NCBI GenBank assembly: GCA_963789025.1
Contig: CAWBIT010000003.1
Location: forward strand, 620,001 to 684,000
Source: AP-15 sp963789025
Lineage (GTDB): Bacteria > Pseudomonadota > Alphaproteobacteria > ATCC43930 > CGMCC-115725
DNA: 64,000 nucleotides
Direction: 5' to 3'
Shown: piece by piece, positions 21,911 through 29,354 of the stretch
How the letters are laid out: each line of letters begins with the position of its first letter
How positions within the stretch are numbered: position 1 is the first letter of the stretch
Position numbers and translations under genes: made by a program
Notes under the pieces: generated by a model
Database searches by the model: none
What the model saw: the letters and a program-made list of their open reading frames with translations, nothing else
What the model was told of the DNA's origin: nothing

Positions 21911-22047
21911 TTCACCACAGAGGCACAGAGGACACGGAGAAACATACCCGGCCCGACCACCTCGTCATACCGGCGCAAGCGCGGCTTTCGCCGGGACGAC
22001 GAAAGTAGGTGCCTTCTCAGTGTCCTCTGTGTCTCTGTGGTGATTAC
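21911..22047. repeat. Nested inverted repeats between convergent genes
   Basis: Outer arms: 'ttcaccacagaggcacagag' starting at 21911, and its inverted partner ending at 22047 ('gtgtctctgtggtgatta'). Between them lies a copy of the 'ggcgcaagc...gctttcgccggg' hairpin family at 21959-22000. The outer sequence is a widely dispersed bacterial intergenic repeat (recalled, not searched). Placed between the stop codons of two convergent genes, the whole could fold as one long stem and serve as a bidirectional terminator. Confidence 0.7.
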
Positions 22048-22053
22048 TTTTCG

Positions 22054-22935
22054 CTAATCGGGCACACCCTCGACGCGGAAGATCTCTTCGAGTTGTGGGC
22101 TCATCGGCAGGTCGAGAGTCTCGCCGGTCGGCAAGCGCTGCTGAAACCATTTGTTGTAGCGCTGCACCAGCTCGCGGCTCTGGGCGAGCCGGCTGAAGGT
22201 GCGGTCGACGATTGCGGCGAAATCGGGATCGTCCTTGCGGTACATCAGCCCATACGGGTCGTAGGACAGATATTCGCCGACGACATGGTATCGGTCGCCA
22301 AGCCTGGCCGTCGCCACCAGACCGTAGAGCAGCACGTCGTCGGTCGCGAAGGCGTCGGCCTTGCCTTCCTTCAGCATGGCAAACAATTCAGCGTGATCTG
22401 CGCCGACCAAGAAGTTGATGCCGAGATGCTGTTTGTCCGAGATCGTCCGCACCGCCGCCTCGTTGGTAGTGCCGGCGGTCACGACGACCGTCTTGTCGCG
22501 CAGATCGCGGTAGGAGCCTATGCCGGAGGAGCGCGGCACCAGGAGCTTGGTGCCGGCCACAAAAAAGATCGGCGAGAAGGCGACCTCCTTCTTGCGCTCA
22601 AAATTGGCTGTCGTTGAGCCGCATTCGAGATCGACCTCACCTGATTTCACGGCGGGGATGCGCGTCTCTGCGGTGACTTTTTTATAGTTGACAGCGATCT
22701 CGACCCCTTCGAGCTCTTTCGAGACCTCATCGACTACTGCGTTGCACAGGTCGATCGAATAACCGATCGGCTCACCAACCTTGTTGACATAGGAGAACGG
22801 GATCGAGCTCTCGCGATAACCGAGGGTCACCGTCTTGCTGTCCTTGACCTTCTTTAGGGTTCCGGTTAGCTCTTGGGCGCGTGCGCCAGAAGCTGCCAGC
22901 AGCAGCGCGACGGCGAGCAGGAGGCGCAGCATCAA
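22054..22935 (-). CDS. Amino-acid-type substrate-binding protein (SBP_bac_3)
   Basis: 293 residues with a signal peptide (MMLRLLLAVALLLAASGARA, then Q). The mature part is the polar amino acid-binding family: 'LGYRESSIPFSYVNKVGEP', 'GYSIDLCNAVVDEV', 'GEVDLECGSTTANFERK', 'DLRDKTVVVTAGTTNEAAV' and 'DAFATDDVLLYGLVA'. It most resembles GltI-type glutamate/aspartate-binding proteins (family knowledge). Its start overlaps the stop of the upstream symporter gene by four bases (ATGA), so the two are translationally coupled. No ABC permease or ATPase is adjacent, which is odd for this family. Confidence 0.9.
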   Translation of the reverse strand: MMLRLLLAVALLLAASGARAQELTGTLKKVKDSKTVTLGYRESSIPFSYVNKVGEPIGYSIDLCNAVVDEVSKELEGVEIAVNYKKVTAETRIPAVKSGEVDLECGSTTANFERKKEVAFSPIFFVAGTKLLVPRSSGIGSYRDLRDKTVVVTAGTTNEAAVRTISDKQHLGINFLVGADHAELFAMLKEGKADAFATDDVLLYGLVATARLGDRYHVVGEYLSYDPYGLMYRKDDPDFAAIVDRTFSRLAQSRELVQRYNKWFQQRLPTGETLDLPMSPQLEEIFRVEGVPD

Positions 22936-24194
22936 GCCGCTTGCGCCTCCGCCGGCATGCCGAGCGTCGCCGCCGTCTCTCCCTCCCAGCGGCCGATGAC
23001 GGCGGTCGCCAGACTGTTGCCGATCACATTGGTCGCGGTGCGCCCCATGTCGAGGAACTGATCGATGCCGATGATCAGCAGCAGGCCCGCTTCCGGAAGG
23101 TTGAAGGTCACCAGAGTGGCGGCGATGACGACGAGCGAGGCGCGCGGCACTCCAGCCATGCCCTTGCTGGTCAGCATCAGCACCAGCAGCATCGTGACCT
23201 GCTGTGGGATCGACAGCGGGATGTTATAGGCCTGCGAGATGAAAATGACCGCGAAAGTGCAGTACATCATCGAGCCATCGAGGTTGAACGAGTAGCCCAT
23301 TGGCAGCACGAAACTGATGATCTTTTTGCTGACCGGCAGCTTTTCGAGCTGCGCCATTGTCACGGGATAGGCAGCCTCGCTGCTGGCCGTGCTGAAGCCC
23401 AACAGGAAAGGCTCCCGGATCAGTGAAATTAGCCGAAACACATTGCGGCCGAGAAACAAAAGCCCGGCGCCGATCAGCACCAACCACAAGACGCCGAGGC
23501 TCAGATAAAATTCGACGAGGTACTTGCCGTAGGTCACCAATATTCCGACCCCCTGCGTCGTCACGGTCGCCGCCATTGCCGCGAACACCGCGATCGGCGC
23601 CAACCCCATGATGTAACCCGTTATCTTCAGGATGATCTGCGAAGTCTCGTCGATAATCTTGATGACGCCGGCTGCCCGCTCGCCGAGCGAGGCGGCGGCG
23701 ACGCCGAAGAACAGCGAAAATACGACGATCTGGAGAATTTCGTTGTTCGCCATCGCCTCGACCGCGCTTTTCGGCACGAGGTGCGTCACGAAATCCTTCA
23801 ACGACAGCGAGGCGGCATTGAGATTGGTCGAAGCCCCGGCATCCGGGAGCGGCAGGTTCAGATTGTCGCCCGGGCGCAGGATGTTGACCATGATGAGGCC
23901 CAGCAGCAGTGAGACCAGCGAGGCGCTGACGAACCACAGCATCGCCTTTCCGCCGATCCGGCCGACGGCCTTGGTGTCGCCCATATGCGCGACCCCGACC
24001 ACCAAGGTCGTGAAGACCAGCGGCGCTATGATCATCTTGATGAGGCGCAGGAAGACGTCGGTGAACAAGGAGATGTAGCCGGCGACCGTTTTCGCCGTCT
24101 GTGGATCCGGCCACAACTGGTGGCAAGCATAGCCGACCCCGATGCCGAGCAGCATCCCGATGAAGATGATCATCGTCAGTCGTTGCGAGCGCAT
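22932..24194 (-). CDS. Dicarboxylate/amino acid:cation symporter (DAACS family)
   Basis: 420 residues from the ATG at 24194 (GGGGAC about 6 bases upstream). The open frame extends to 24284 without a good site. An inner-membrane secondary transporter of the GltP/DctA family, with eight helices and two hairpins. Family motifs: 'STASSEAAYPVTMAQ' (serine-rich HP1), 'GYSFNLDGSMMYCTFAVIFI' (TM7), 'TSKGMAGVPRASLVVI' (HP2) and 'DQFLDMGRTATNVIGN' (TM8). Substrate is probably a C4-dicarboxylate, glutamate or aspartate. Forms a two-gene operon with the overlapping substrate-binding protein gene. Confidence 0.93.
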   Translation of the reverse strand: MRSQRLTMIIFIGMLLGIGVGYACHQLWPDPQTAKTVAGYISLFTDVFLRLIKMIIAPLVFTTLVVGVAHMGDTKAVGRIGGKAMLWFVSASLVSLLLGLIMVNILRPGDNLNLPLPDAGASTNLNAASLSLKDFVTHLVPKSAVEAMANNEILQIVVFSLFFGVAAASLGERAAGVIKIIDETSQIILKITGYIMGLAPIAVFAAMAATVTTQGVGILVTYGKYLVEFYLSLGVLWLVLIGAGLLFLGRNVFRLISLIREPFLLGFSTASSEAAYPVTMAQLEKLPVSKKIISFVLPMGYSFNLDGSMMYCTFAVIFISQAYNIPLSIPQQVTMLLVLMLTSKGMAGVPRASLVVIAATLVTFNLPEAGLLLIIGIDQFLDMGRTATNVIGNSLATAVIGRWEGETAATLGMPAEAQAA

Positions 24195-24295
24195 ACTGGT
24201 CCCCATCTGGCGGCGATCAGAGCATGCGTCATTTAGCGATGTAAGAAAACCGTCATCGCCTCGCTTGGGGGTCCGGCTTGCCATCCTCTCGGCGG

Positions 24296-24315
24296 TTCAT
24301 TACGTCATTAATGAA
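24296..24315. promoter_or_regulatory. Operator-like palindrome upstream of a decayed toxin-antitoxin locus
   Basis: TTCATTA-cgtcat-TAATGAA is a perfect 7-base inverted repeat with a 6-base spacer, 15 bases before the ATG of the antitoxin-like fragment. VapB antitoxins autoregulate by binding palindromes in this position (family knowledge). It is A+T-rich against its surroundings. Function here is inferred from position only. Confidence 0.4.
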
Positions 24316-24330
24316 ACTGGCGAGCCGGAT

Positions 24331-24763
24331 ATGCCGAATGTCGTAACTATCACCCGACCGGACGTCATCGCGCTGATCGGACAGCGGCGATGACGCCCTG
24401 CGGCCACCGACGCGCGCCTTGATCGATGATTGTCGGCAGAACGGCGGAACCATTCTTTTGAGCGCCGTCAGCGTCTGGGAGATTGCACTGTTCGTCGATA
24501 CCCGACGGATCGAGCTTGACCTTCCCATAGAGGAGTGGATCACGCGATTTGTCGAACGACCCGGCGTCGAGGCTCTACCGCTCGGCCACAGCGCTGCCTC
24601 GCGAAGCTATCGCCTGTATCACCTCGAGCACCGCGATCCCGCCGATCGGCTCCTGATCGCCAGCGCGACTGAGCTTTCGTGCCCACTCGTCACCTATGAC
24701 GAGCGCATCTTGCGCTTTGCCGCCGAGCATGGCCGCCAGTACCGGTTCACCGCCGAGAGCTGA
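24331..24763 (+). pseudogene. Remnant VapBC-type toxin-antitoxin locus
   Basis: The first 20 codons (24331-24393) read MPNVVTITRPDVIALIGQRR, like the N-terminus of a VapB-type antitoxin, then stop. A second frame, open from about 24370 and usually called from 24419, encodes the rest of a PIN-domain toxin: 'LIDDCRQNGGTILLSAVSVW', 'LYHLEHRDPADRLLIASA' and 'LVTYDERI'. Its expected N-terminus, with the first catalytic Asp in an 'LLDTHxxLW' motif, is absent, and no start exists in its place. The simplest reading is a deletion that removed most of the antitoxin and the toxin's first 35-40 residues. Later acidic residues (Glu in 'SVWEIAL', Asp in 'RDPADR') remain. Confidence 0.65.
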
Positions 24764-24777
24764 GAAGCGAATTACCG

Positions 24778-24850
24778 TCACCCGAAGCGGTTTGAGCGCG
24801 GGAAGCCACTCGGGACGAGCCGCCCGGCGGCGCCTCGGGAGCCGCGCCAT
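24778..24850 (-). repeat. Duplicated fragment of the parC 3' end (copy A)
   Basis: Read leftward this encodes 'WRGSRGAAGRLVPSGFPRS' then NRFG and TGA, nearly the same as the ParC C-terminus (W, then LGSRGAAGRLVPNGFPRSNRFG). At DNA level 61 of 72 bases match 26248-26319. It lies in the 5' untranslated region of the dehydratase gene, in the same orientation as parC and about 1.47 kb from it. There is no open frame leading into it, so it is a fragment. Confidence 0.8.
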
Positions 24851-24860
24851 GGAAAGTAGA

Positions 24861-25829
24861 ATGTCAACAGCTGCCCAAACGCAAAGGTCCATCGACCGCG
24901 GCCAGATCGCCGCCGTTGAACGGCTGATCCGACCCTATGTGCGTCATACGCCGATCATCTCGGTCGATGCGCAGGATTTTGGCCTCCCCGCGTCACCGCT
25001 CGTAATGAAGCTCGAATTCCTGCAGCACACCGGCTCGTTCAAACCGCGCGGCGCCTTCGCCAATCTGCTGACCCGTCCCGCTCCAAAGGCCGGCGTAGCG
25101 GCCGCGTCGGGCGGCAATCACGGCGCCGCCGTCGCGTATGCGGCGATGCGGCTCGGTATTCACGCGACGATCTTTGTGCCGCACATCACGTCCCCGTCAA
25201 AGCTGGAACGGATTCGAGGGTACGGCGCCGAGCTTGTCGTCGCCGGCAATCGTTATGCGGACGCGTTGGCGGCGAGCGAAGATTTTGTTACCCGCACCGG
25301 CGCGCTCGCCATTCATGCATACGATCAACCCGAGACCATGATCGGCCAAGGCACGGTCGGCCTCGAGATAGAAGACGATGCACCGAAGATCGACACGCTC
25401 CTCGTCGCCGTAGGCGGCGGCGGGCTGATCGGCGGCATTGCGGCCTGGTATGCCGGCCGCATCCGCATCGTCGCGGTCGAGCCGGAATTGGCGCCGACCC
25501 TACACGACGCGCTGGCCGCCGGTCGCCCGATCGATGCGCCCGCAGGGGGTGTCGCCGCCAACTCGCTGGCGCCGCGCCGTGTCGGCGAGCTGATGTTCCC
25601 GATCGCTAGGCGTTTTGCCGAGCGCTCGGTGCTGGTCTCGGACGATGCGATCCGCAGCGCTCAGCGCGCATTGTGGGCGACACTTCGGGTGGTCGCCGAA
25701 CCCGGCGGTGCGGCGGCAGTGGCGGCGTTGCTTTCGGGCGCGTACCAGCCCACGCGGGGCGAGCGCCTCGCGGTGCTGTTGTGCGGCGCCAACACCGCGG
25801 CGGTCGATTTCGACCGCGCGGGCGGCTAG
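24861..25829 (+). CDS. Serine/threonine dehydratase, PLP-dependent (fold type II)
   Basis: 322 residues from the ATG at 24861 (GGAAAG upstream); an ATG at 24849 is also possible. Deaminates serine or threonine to the 2-oxoacid. The PLP lysine lies in 'TGSFKPRGAFANLL'; 'AASGGNHGAAVAYAA' binds the substrate carboxylate; 'VGGGGLIGGIAAWYAG' is the phosphate-binding Gly loop. No C-terminal ACT regulatory domain, so it is the short catabolic or racemase-like type. The gene is flanked by two same-orientation fragments of the parC 3' end, which suggests it arrived by insertion next to parC (inference). Confidence 0.92.
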   Translation: MSTAAQTQRSIDRGQIAAVERLIRPYVRHTPIISVDAQDFGLPASPLVMKLEFLQHTGSFKPRGAFANLLTRPAPKAGVAAASGGNHGAAVAYAAMRLGIHATIFVPHITSPSKLERIRGYGAELVVAGNRYADALAASEDFVTRTGALAIHAYDQPETMIGQGTVGLEIEDDAPKIDTLLVAVGGGGLIGGIAAWYAGRIRIVAVEPELAPTLHDALAAGRPIDAPAGGVAANSLAPRRVGELMFPIARRFAERSVLVSDDAIRSAQRALWATLRVVAEPGGAAAVAALLSGAYQPTRGERLAVLLCGANTAAVDFDRAGG

Positions 25830-25866
25830 GCGAAGGGGTTCGAGCGCGGGAAGCCGCTCGGGACGT
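25826..25866 (-). repeat. Duplicated fragment of the parC 3' end (copy B)
   Basis: Read leftward this encodes 'NVPSGFPRSNPFA' and a stop, again the ParC C-terminal motif. Over 34 comparable bases it differs from copy A (24778-24850) at 3 positions and from parC itself at 6, so A and B are closer to each other. It starts within the stop codon of the dehydratase gene. Similarity ends abruptly near 25866. Confidence 0.7.
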
Positions 25867-26031
25867 TATTGGCTCAAGCTCCTCAGCGGCATTCGTGGGC
25901 AACTCCAAGAAATGCGCGAGATTGCCGGCAACCACCGCACTGGCGACCGGAGAATTGCCGTAATCAGGGGATAAGATGCCAAATGACTCGGTATCGCATT
26001 CATTGCCGAGCTAGGGGCACGTGCAGTGAAG

Positions 26032-26067
26032 ATAACAGCCAGGATCAGCCACCATTCTGGCTGTTAT
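26032..26067. repeat. Perfect 11-base inverted repeat with a third half-site
   Basis: ATAACAGCCAG at 26032-26042 and CTGGCTGTTAT at 26057-26067 are exact complements around a 14-base loop. A further AACAGCCAG lies at 26152-26160. The arrangement could be a protein-binding site or the recombination end of a lost element. No T-run follows, so an intrinsic terminator is unlikely. Confidence 0.5.
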
Positions 26068-26196
26068 GGCGGTATCGACGCACTAAAAAACCAAGGAATC
26101 CCGCCGTTTGCGGGCCGATCCGTCGCTGTTTTCTGCGGCATTATCAGCAAAAACAGCCAGCCACTGCAGCCGGAGACGCTGGAAGTGTGCCGTTTG

Positions 26197-26238
26197 TCCT
26201 TCGAGGCCTCGCTTAGCGAGGCGCCTCAGGATGAGGTT
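26197..26238. repeat. Dispersed palindromic repeat ending next to parC
   Basis: 'ccttcgaggcctcgcttagc' followed by 'gaggcgcctcaggatgagg' is the form of a very common alphaproteobacterial interspersed repeat (recalled family, not searched). It contains a CCTCGC-TTA-GCGAGG hairpin. It lies six bases beyond the parC stop codon and probably helps end the leftward parC transcript. Confidence 0.65.
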
Positions 26239-26244
26239 TAATTA

Positions 26245-28473
26245 TTACCCGAAGCGGTTGGAGCGGGGAAAGCCGTTGGGGACGAGGCGGCCGGCGGCGC
26301 CGCGGGAGCCGAGCCAGGGGGCCAGGTTGGTTTCGGTGCGGATGCGGTTTTCGCCTTGCCGCCAGGACAGGCCGTCGACGAGGCGGAACACCTTGCAATC
26401 GGCGAGACCGCCGGATTTGTAGCGCTGCAGGATGACGCCTCGGCCGCGCGTCATCAGCGGGATCTCGTCCAGCTTGACGATCAGCATCTTGCGGTTGTCA
26501 CCGACAAAGGCGACCACGTCGCCCGTCTCCGCCTGCACGCACACCCGAGCGACCGCGGCTTCCGCCGGCGTCAGCACTTGCTTGCCGGCGCGGGTCTGCG
26601 CGACGGCCTCCTCGCCGTCGACGACAAAGCCGCGCCCGTCACTGGCCACAACCAACAGCTCCATGCCGGGCCGATAAGGGAACATCGCCACGATGTCGTG
26701 CTCGTTCGGCAGGTCGATCATCAGCCGCAACGGTTCGCCATGCCCGCGGCCGCCGGGCAGCCGGTCGACCCCGATCGTATAAAACCGGCCGTTGGTGCCG
26801 AAGACGATCAGGCGGTCCGTGGTCTCGGCGGCCACGGCAAAGCGCGGCGCGTCGCCCTCCTTGTATTTTTGCTCGGCGGCCGAGGCGTTGTGCCCCTTGA
26901 CCGCGCGGATCCACCCCTTGGCCGAGCACAGCACCGTCACCGGCTCGCGTTCGACCAGCGCCTCGGCGGGGATCTCGATCGGCGCCGGCGCGGCGGCGAT
27001 CTCGGTACGGCGGCGCCCCAGCGGCGTCTCGCCGCCGAATTGGGCTGCGGTCGCTTTGACCTCGTTGGCGATCGCGCGCCATTGCCGCTTCTCGCTCGAC
27101 AGCAGCGCCGTGAGCTTTGCTTCCTCGACCGAGAGCTGGTCGATCTCCTTGCGGATCTCGATTTCCTCGAGCCGGCGCAACGCGCGCAGCCGCATGTTCA
27201 GGATCGCCTCGGCCTGCACCTCGGTCAGCTCCCAGCGGGCCATCATCTCGGCCTTGGGGTCGTCGCCTTCGCGGATGATGCGGATCACCTCGTCGAGATT
27301 GACGTAGACGACGATCTGGCCGTGCAGGATCTCCATGCGGCGGGCAACCGCCGCGAGGCGGTGACGGCTCTTGCGCTGCAGCACCACCCGGCGGTGGTCG
27401 AGAAAAGCCTGCAATGCCTCCTTCAGGTTCATCACCCGGGGGACGCCGAGCGGGTCGAGCACATTGAGGTTGAGCGGCACCCGGACTTCGAGCTCGGTCA
27501 GCCGGAAGAGCTGCTCCATCAGCATCTCGGCCTCGACATTGCGCGTCTTGGGTTCGAGAACGAGCCGGACATCCTCGGTTGATTCGTCGCGGATGTCGGC
27601 GAGCAGCGGCAGCTTCTTCTCTTCGAGCAGGCTCGCGATCTTCTCGATCAGCCGCGCCTTCTGAACCTGAAACGGCACCTCGGTCACGACGATCTGGTAG
27701 AGGCCGTGGCCCAGCGCCTCCGTCGTCCAGCGCGCCCGCAGACGGAAGCTGCCGCGCCCGGTTTCATATCCTTGCCGAATGCCTTCCGGTGGCTCGACCA
27801 GGACGCCGCCGGTCGGGAAATCGGGTCCTGGAATGCGGGCATGAAGCTCGGCCACCGCACAGGCGGGCTGTTCGATCAGATGCAACAGCGCGGCGCAGAG
27901 CTCGCCGACATTATGCGGCGGGATGCTGGTCGCCATCCCGACGGCAATACCCGATGCGCCGTTGGCGAGCAGGTTCGGAAAACGGGCGGGAAGAATGACG
28001 GGCTCGCTGTCCTCGCCGTCATAGGTCGGCCGGAAATCGACGGCGTCCTCGTCGATCCCGTCGAGCATCGCTTGCGCCACCGCCGACAGCCGGCTCTCGG
28101 TGTACCGCATTGCGGCAGCATTATCGCCGTCGATATTGCCGAAATTTCCTTGCCCGTCGACCAGCGGATAACGCTGCGAGAAGTCCTGCGCGAGCCGCAC
28201 CAGCGCGTCGTACACGGCCAACTCGCCGTGCGGATGGAACTTGCCGATCACATCGCCGACGACCCGCGCGCATTTCTTGTATCCGGATGCGGGGTCCAGG
28301 CGAAGCTGATGCATCGCGTGCACGATTCGCCGGTGCACCGGCTTGAGGCCATCGCGCACATCGGGCAGCGAGCGCGACATGATCGTCGACAGCGCATAGG
28401 ACAAATAGCGCTCGCCGAGCGCGTCGGCGAAATCGACGTTGCGGATCTCGCCGGAGAGAGTGGTCACGGCCAT
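26245..28473 (-). CDS. parC: DNA topoisomerase IV subunit A
   Basis: 742 residues, usual for alphaproteobacterial ParC. Cuts and rejoins DNA to decatenate chromosomes together with ParE, which is not in this window. The active-site Tyr124 is in 'AAMRYTESRL'; 'GQGNFGNIDGD' is the ParC form of this motif. The winged-helix region includes 'RDGLKPVHRRIVHAM'. In the quinolone-determining region the sequence is 'GKFHPHGELAVYDAL', with Leu and Asp where E. coli ParC has Ser80 and Glu84. A C-terminal beta-propeller-like domain (about 500-742) ends in 'GRLVPNGFPRSNRFG', the motif duplicated at 24778 and 25826. Confidence 0.96.
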   Translation of the reverse strand: MAVTTLSGEIRNVDFADALGERYLSYALSTIMSRSLPDVRDGLKPVHRRIVHAMHQLRLDPASGYKKCARVVGDVIGKFHPHGELAVYDALVRLAQDFSQRYPLVDGQGNFGNIDGDNAAAMRYTESRLSAVAQAMLDGIDEDAVDFRPTYDGEDSEPVILPARFPNLLANGASGIAVGMATSIPPHNVGELCAALLHLIEQPACAVAELHARIPGPDFPTGGVLVEPPEGIRQGYETGRGSFRLRARWTTEALGHGLYQIVVTEVPFQVQKARLIEKIASLLEEKKLPLLADIRDESTEDVRLVLEPKTRNVEAEMLMEQLFRLTELEVRVPLNLNVLDPLGVPRVMNLKEALQAFLDHRRVVLQRKSRHRLAAVARRMEILHGQIVVYVNLDEVIRIIREGDDPKAEMMARWELTEVQAEAILNMRLRALRRLEEIEIRKEIDQLSVEEAKLTALLSSEKRQWRAIANEVKATAAQFGGETPLGRRRTEIAAAPAPIEIPAEALVEREPVTVLCSAKGWIRAVKGHNASAAEQKYKEGDAPRFAVAAETTDRLIVFGTNGRFYTIGVDRLPGGRGHGEPLRLMIDLPNEHDIVAMFPYRPGMELLVVASDGRGFVVDGEEAVAQTRAGKQVLTPAEAAVARVCVQAETGDVVAFVGDNRKMLIVKLDEIPLMTRGRGVILQRYKSGGLADCKVFRLVDGLSWRQGENRIRTETNLAPWLGSRGAAGRLVPNGFPRSNRFG

Positions 28474-28497
28474 GGGTAAAATAACCTCAACATAAGG

Positions 28498-28601
28498 CCG
28501 TCACCCCCGCGCAAGCGGGGGCCCAGAGCTTGCCCCTGGCTTGAACAGGGGGCAACGGTCGGAACCTTTGCCCCTGGGTTCCGCTTTCGCGGGAATGACG
28601 G
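28498..28601. repeat. Palindromic repeat between recO and parC
   Basis: Outer arms 'ccgtcacccccgcgcaagcg' and 'ccgctttcgcgggaatgacg' are inverted, with an inner hairpin built on 'ttgcccctggcttgaacagg' followed by 'gggcaa'. Same family as 20537. It separates the recO stop from the parC start, both leftward. Confidence 0.7.
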
Positions 28602-28610
28602 CTTCAAACG

Positions 28611-29354
28611 CTAGTTGCGCATCGTACCAACCGCCACCGCACGCCGCATTCGTTCGGTCAGCAGCGAGCGTGCCGCCGGTAGAGCCCGACCCTGTGGCTG
28701 AAATACGTGACGGAGCAGGAAATGTTCGGTCAAGACCATGCCGAACGCGATCTGTTGCGGGTCGGCTGGCCCGAAACGCCACAGAAACTCCGGAAGTTTC
28801 AAAAGCTTATCGTGATAAGGAAGACCCGCCGCCCGCGATACCGCACGCCCGGTGCGGGGCGAAACATAGGCGAGGTCGGTCGTCGCTCCGGAGACCGCGC
28901 AGCGGCTGAGATCCAGACCGAACCCGAGAGCGGCGAGCAGGTCCCGCTCCCACTCGACGTAGTGTGCGGGCCAGTCAATTCCCGAATCGAGCGCCCGGAG
29001 CAGCCCTTCAAACGATGCAAAGACATCCTGATACGGCTCGCGCTCGGGCAAAGCTGCTGCAACCAGTGACGCCGCCGCCGTCAGCCCGGCCAGCCGGTCG
29101 GGATCGTCGAGCAGTCCCGCAGCATGAGGCCGCACCAGCTCGCAGACGATAGTGCCGAGGTGCTCACTGAGGCGTCCGCGCCACACCGCCGCAACCTCGT
29201 TTCCGGGCTGCAGCACCGCCCGCAGCTTTGGCGATTGCCCGCCGCGAACAAGGCCGGCATGCCTCCCGTGCTGTTCGGTCAACAGTTCGACAATAGCCCC
29301 GCTTTCGCCGTGGCGGCGGGCCGCCAGGACGAACGCTCTGTCATGCCATTCCAT
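28611..29354 (-). CDS. recO: DNA repair protein RecO
   Basis: 247 residues. RecO anneals SSB-coated strands and loads RecA in the RecFOR pathway. The N-terminal OB fold reads 'RAFVLAARRHGESGAIVELL', with 'HAGLVRGGQSPKLRAVLQPG' following. The helical C-terminal half holds 'WERDLLAALGFGLDLSRCAV' and a late 'FLLRHVFQPQGRALPAARSL'. The zinc-binding Cys cluster of some RecO proteins is reduced here, leaving Cys in 'SRCAV' only. Start and stop overlap with era in a TAATG arrangement, so the two are translationally coupled. Confidence 0.93.
   Translation of the reverse strand: MEWHDRAFVLAARRHGESGAIVELLTEQHGRHAGLVRGGQSPKLRAVLQPGNEVAAVWRGRLSEHLGTIVCELVRPHAAGLLDDPDRLAGLTAAASLVAAALPEREPYQDVFASFEGLLRALDSGIDWPAHYVEWERDLLAALGFGLDLSRCAVSGATTDLAYVSPRTGRAVSRAAGLPYHDKLLKLPEFLWRFGPADPQQIAFGMVLTEHFLLRHVFQPQGRALPAARSLLTERMRRAVAVGTMRN

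Larger units (their letters stand above)
25867..26244. other. Stretch without a clear gene between dehydratase and parC
   Basis: Contains a perfect inverted repeat (26032-26067), a dispersed palindromic repeat (26197-26238) and a weak rightward frame from a GTG at 26026 to 26241. That frame reads 'GGIDALKNQGIPPFAGRSV' and 'AVFCGIISKNSQPLQPET' and has some protein-like character, but it has no ribosome-binding site and its end runs through the dispersed repeat. It may be the tail of a lost gene. I cannot assign it. Confidence 0.35.
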
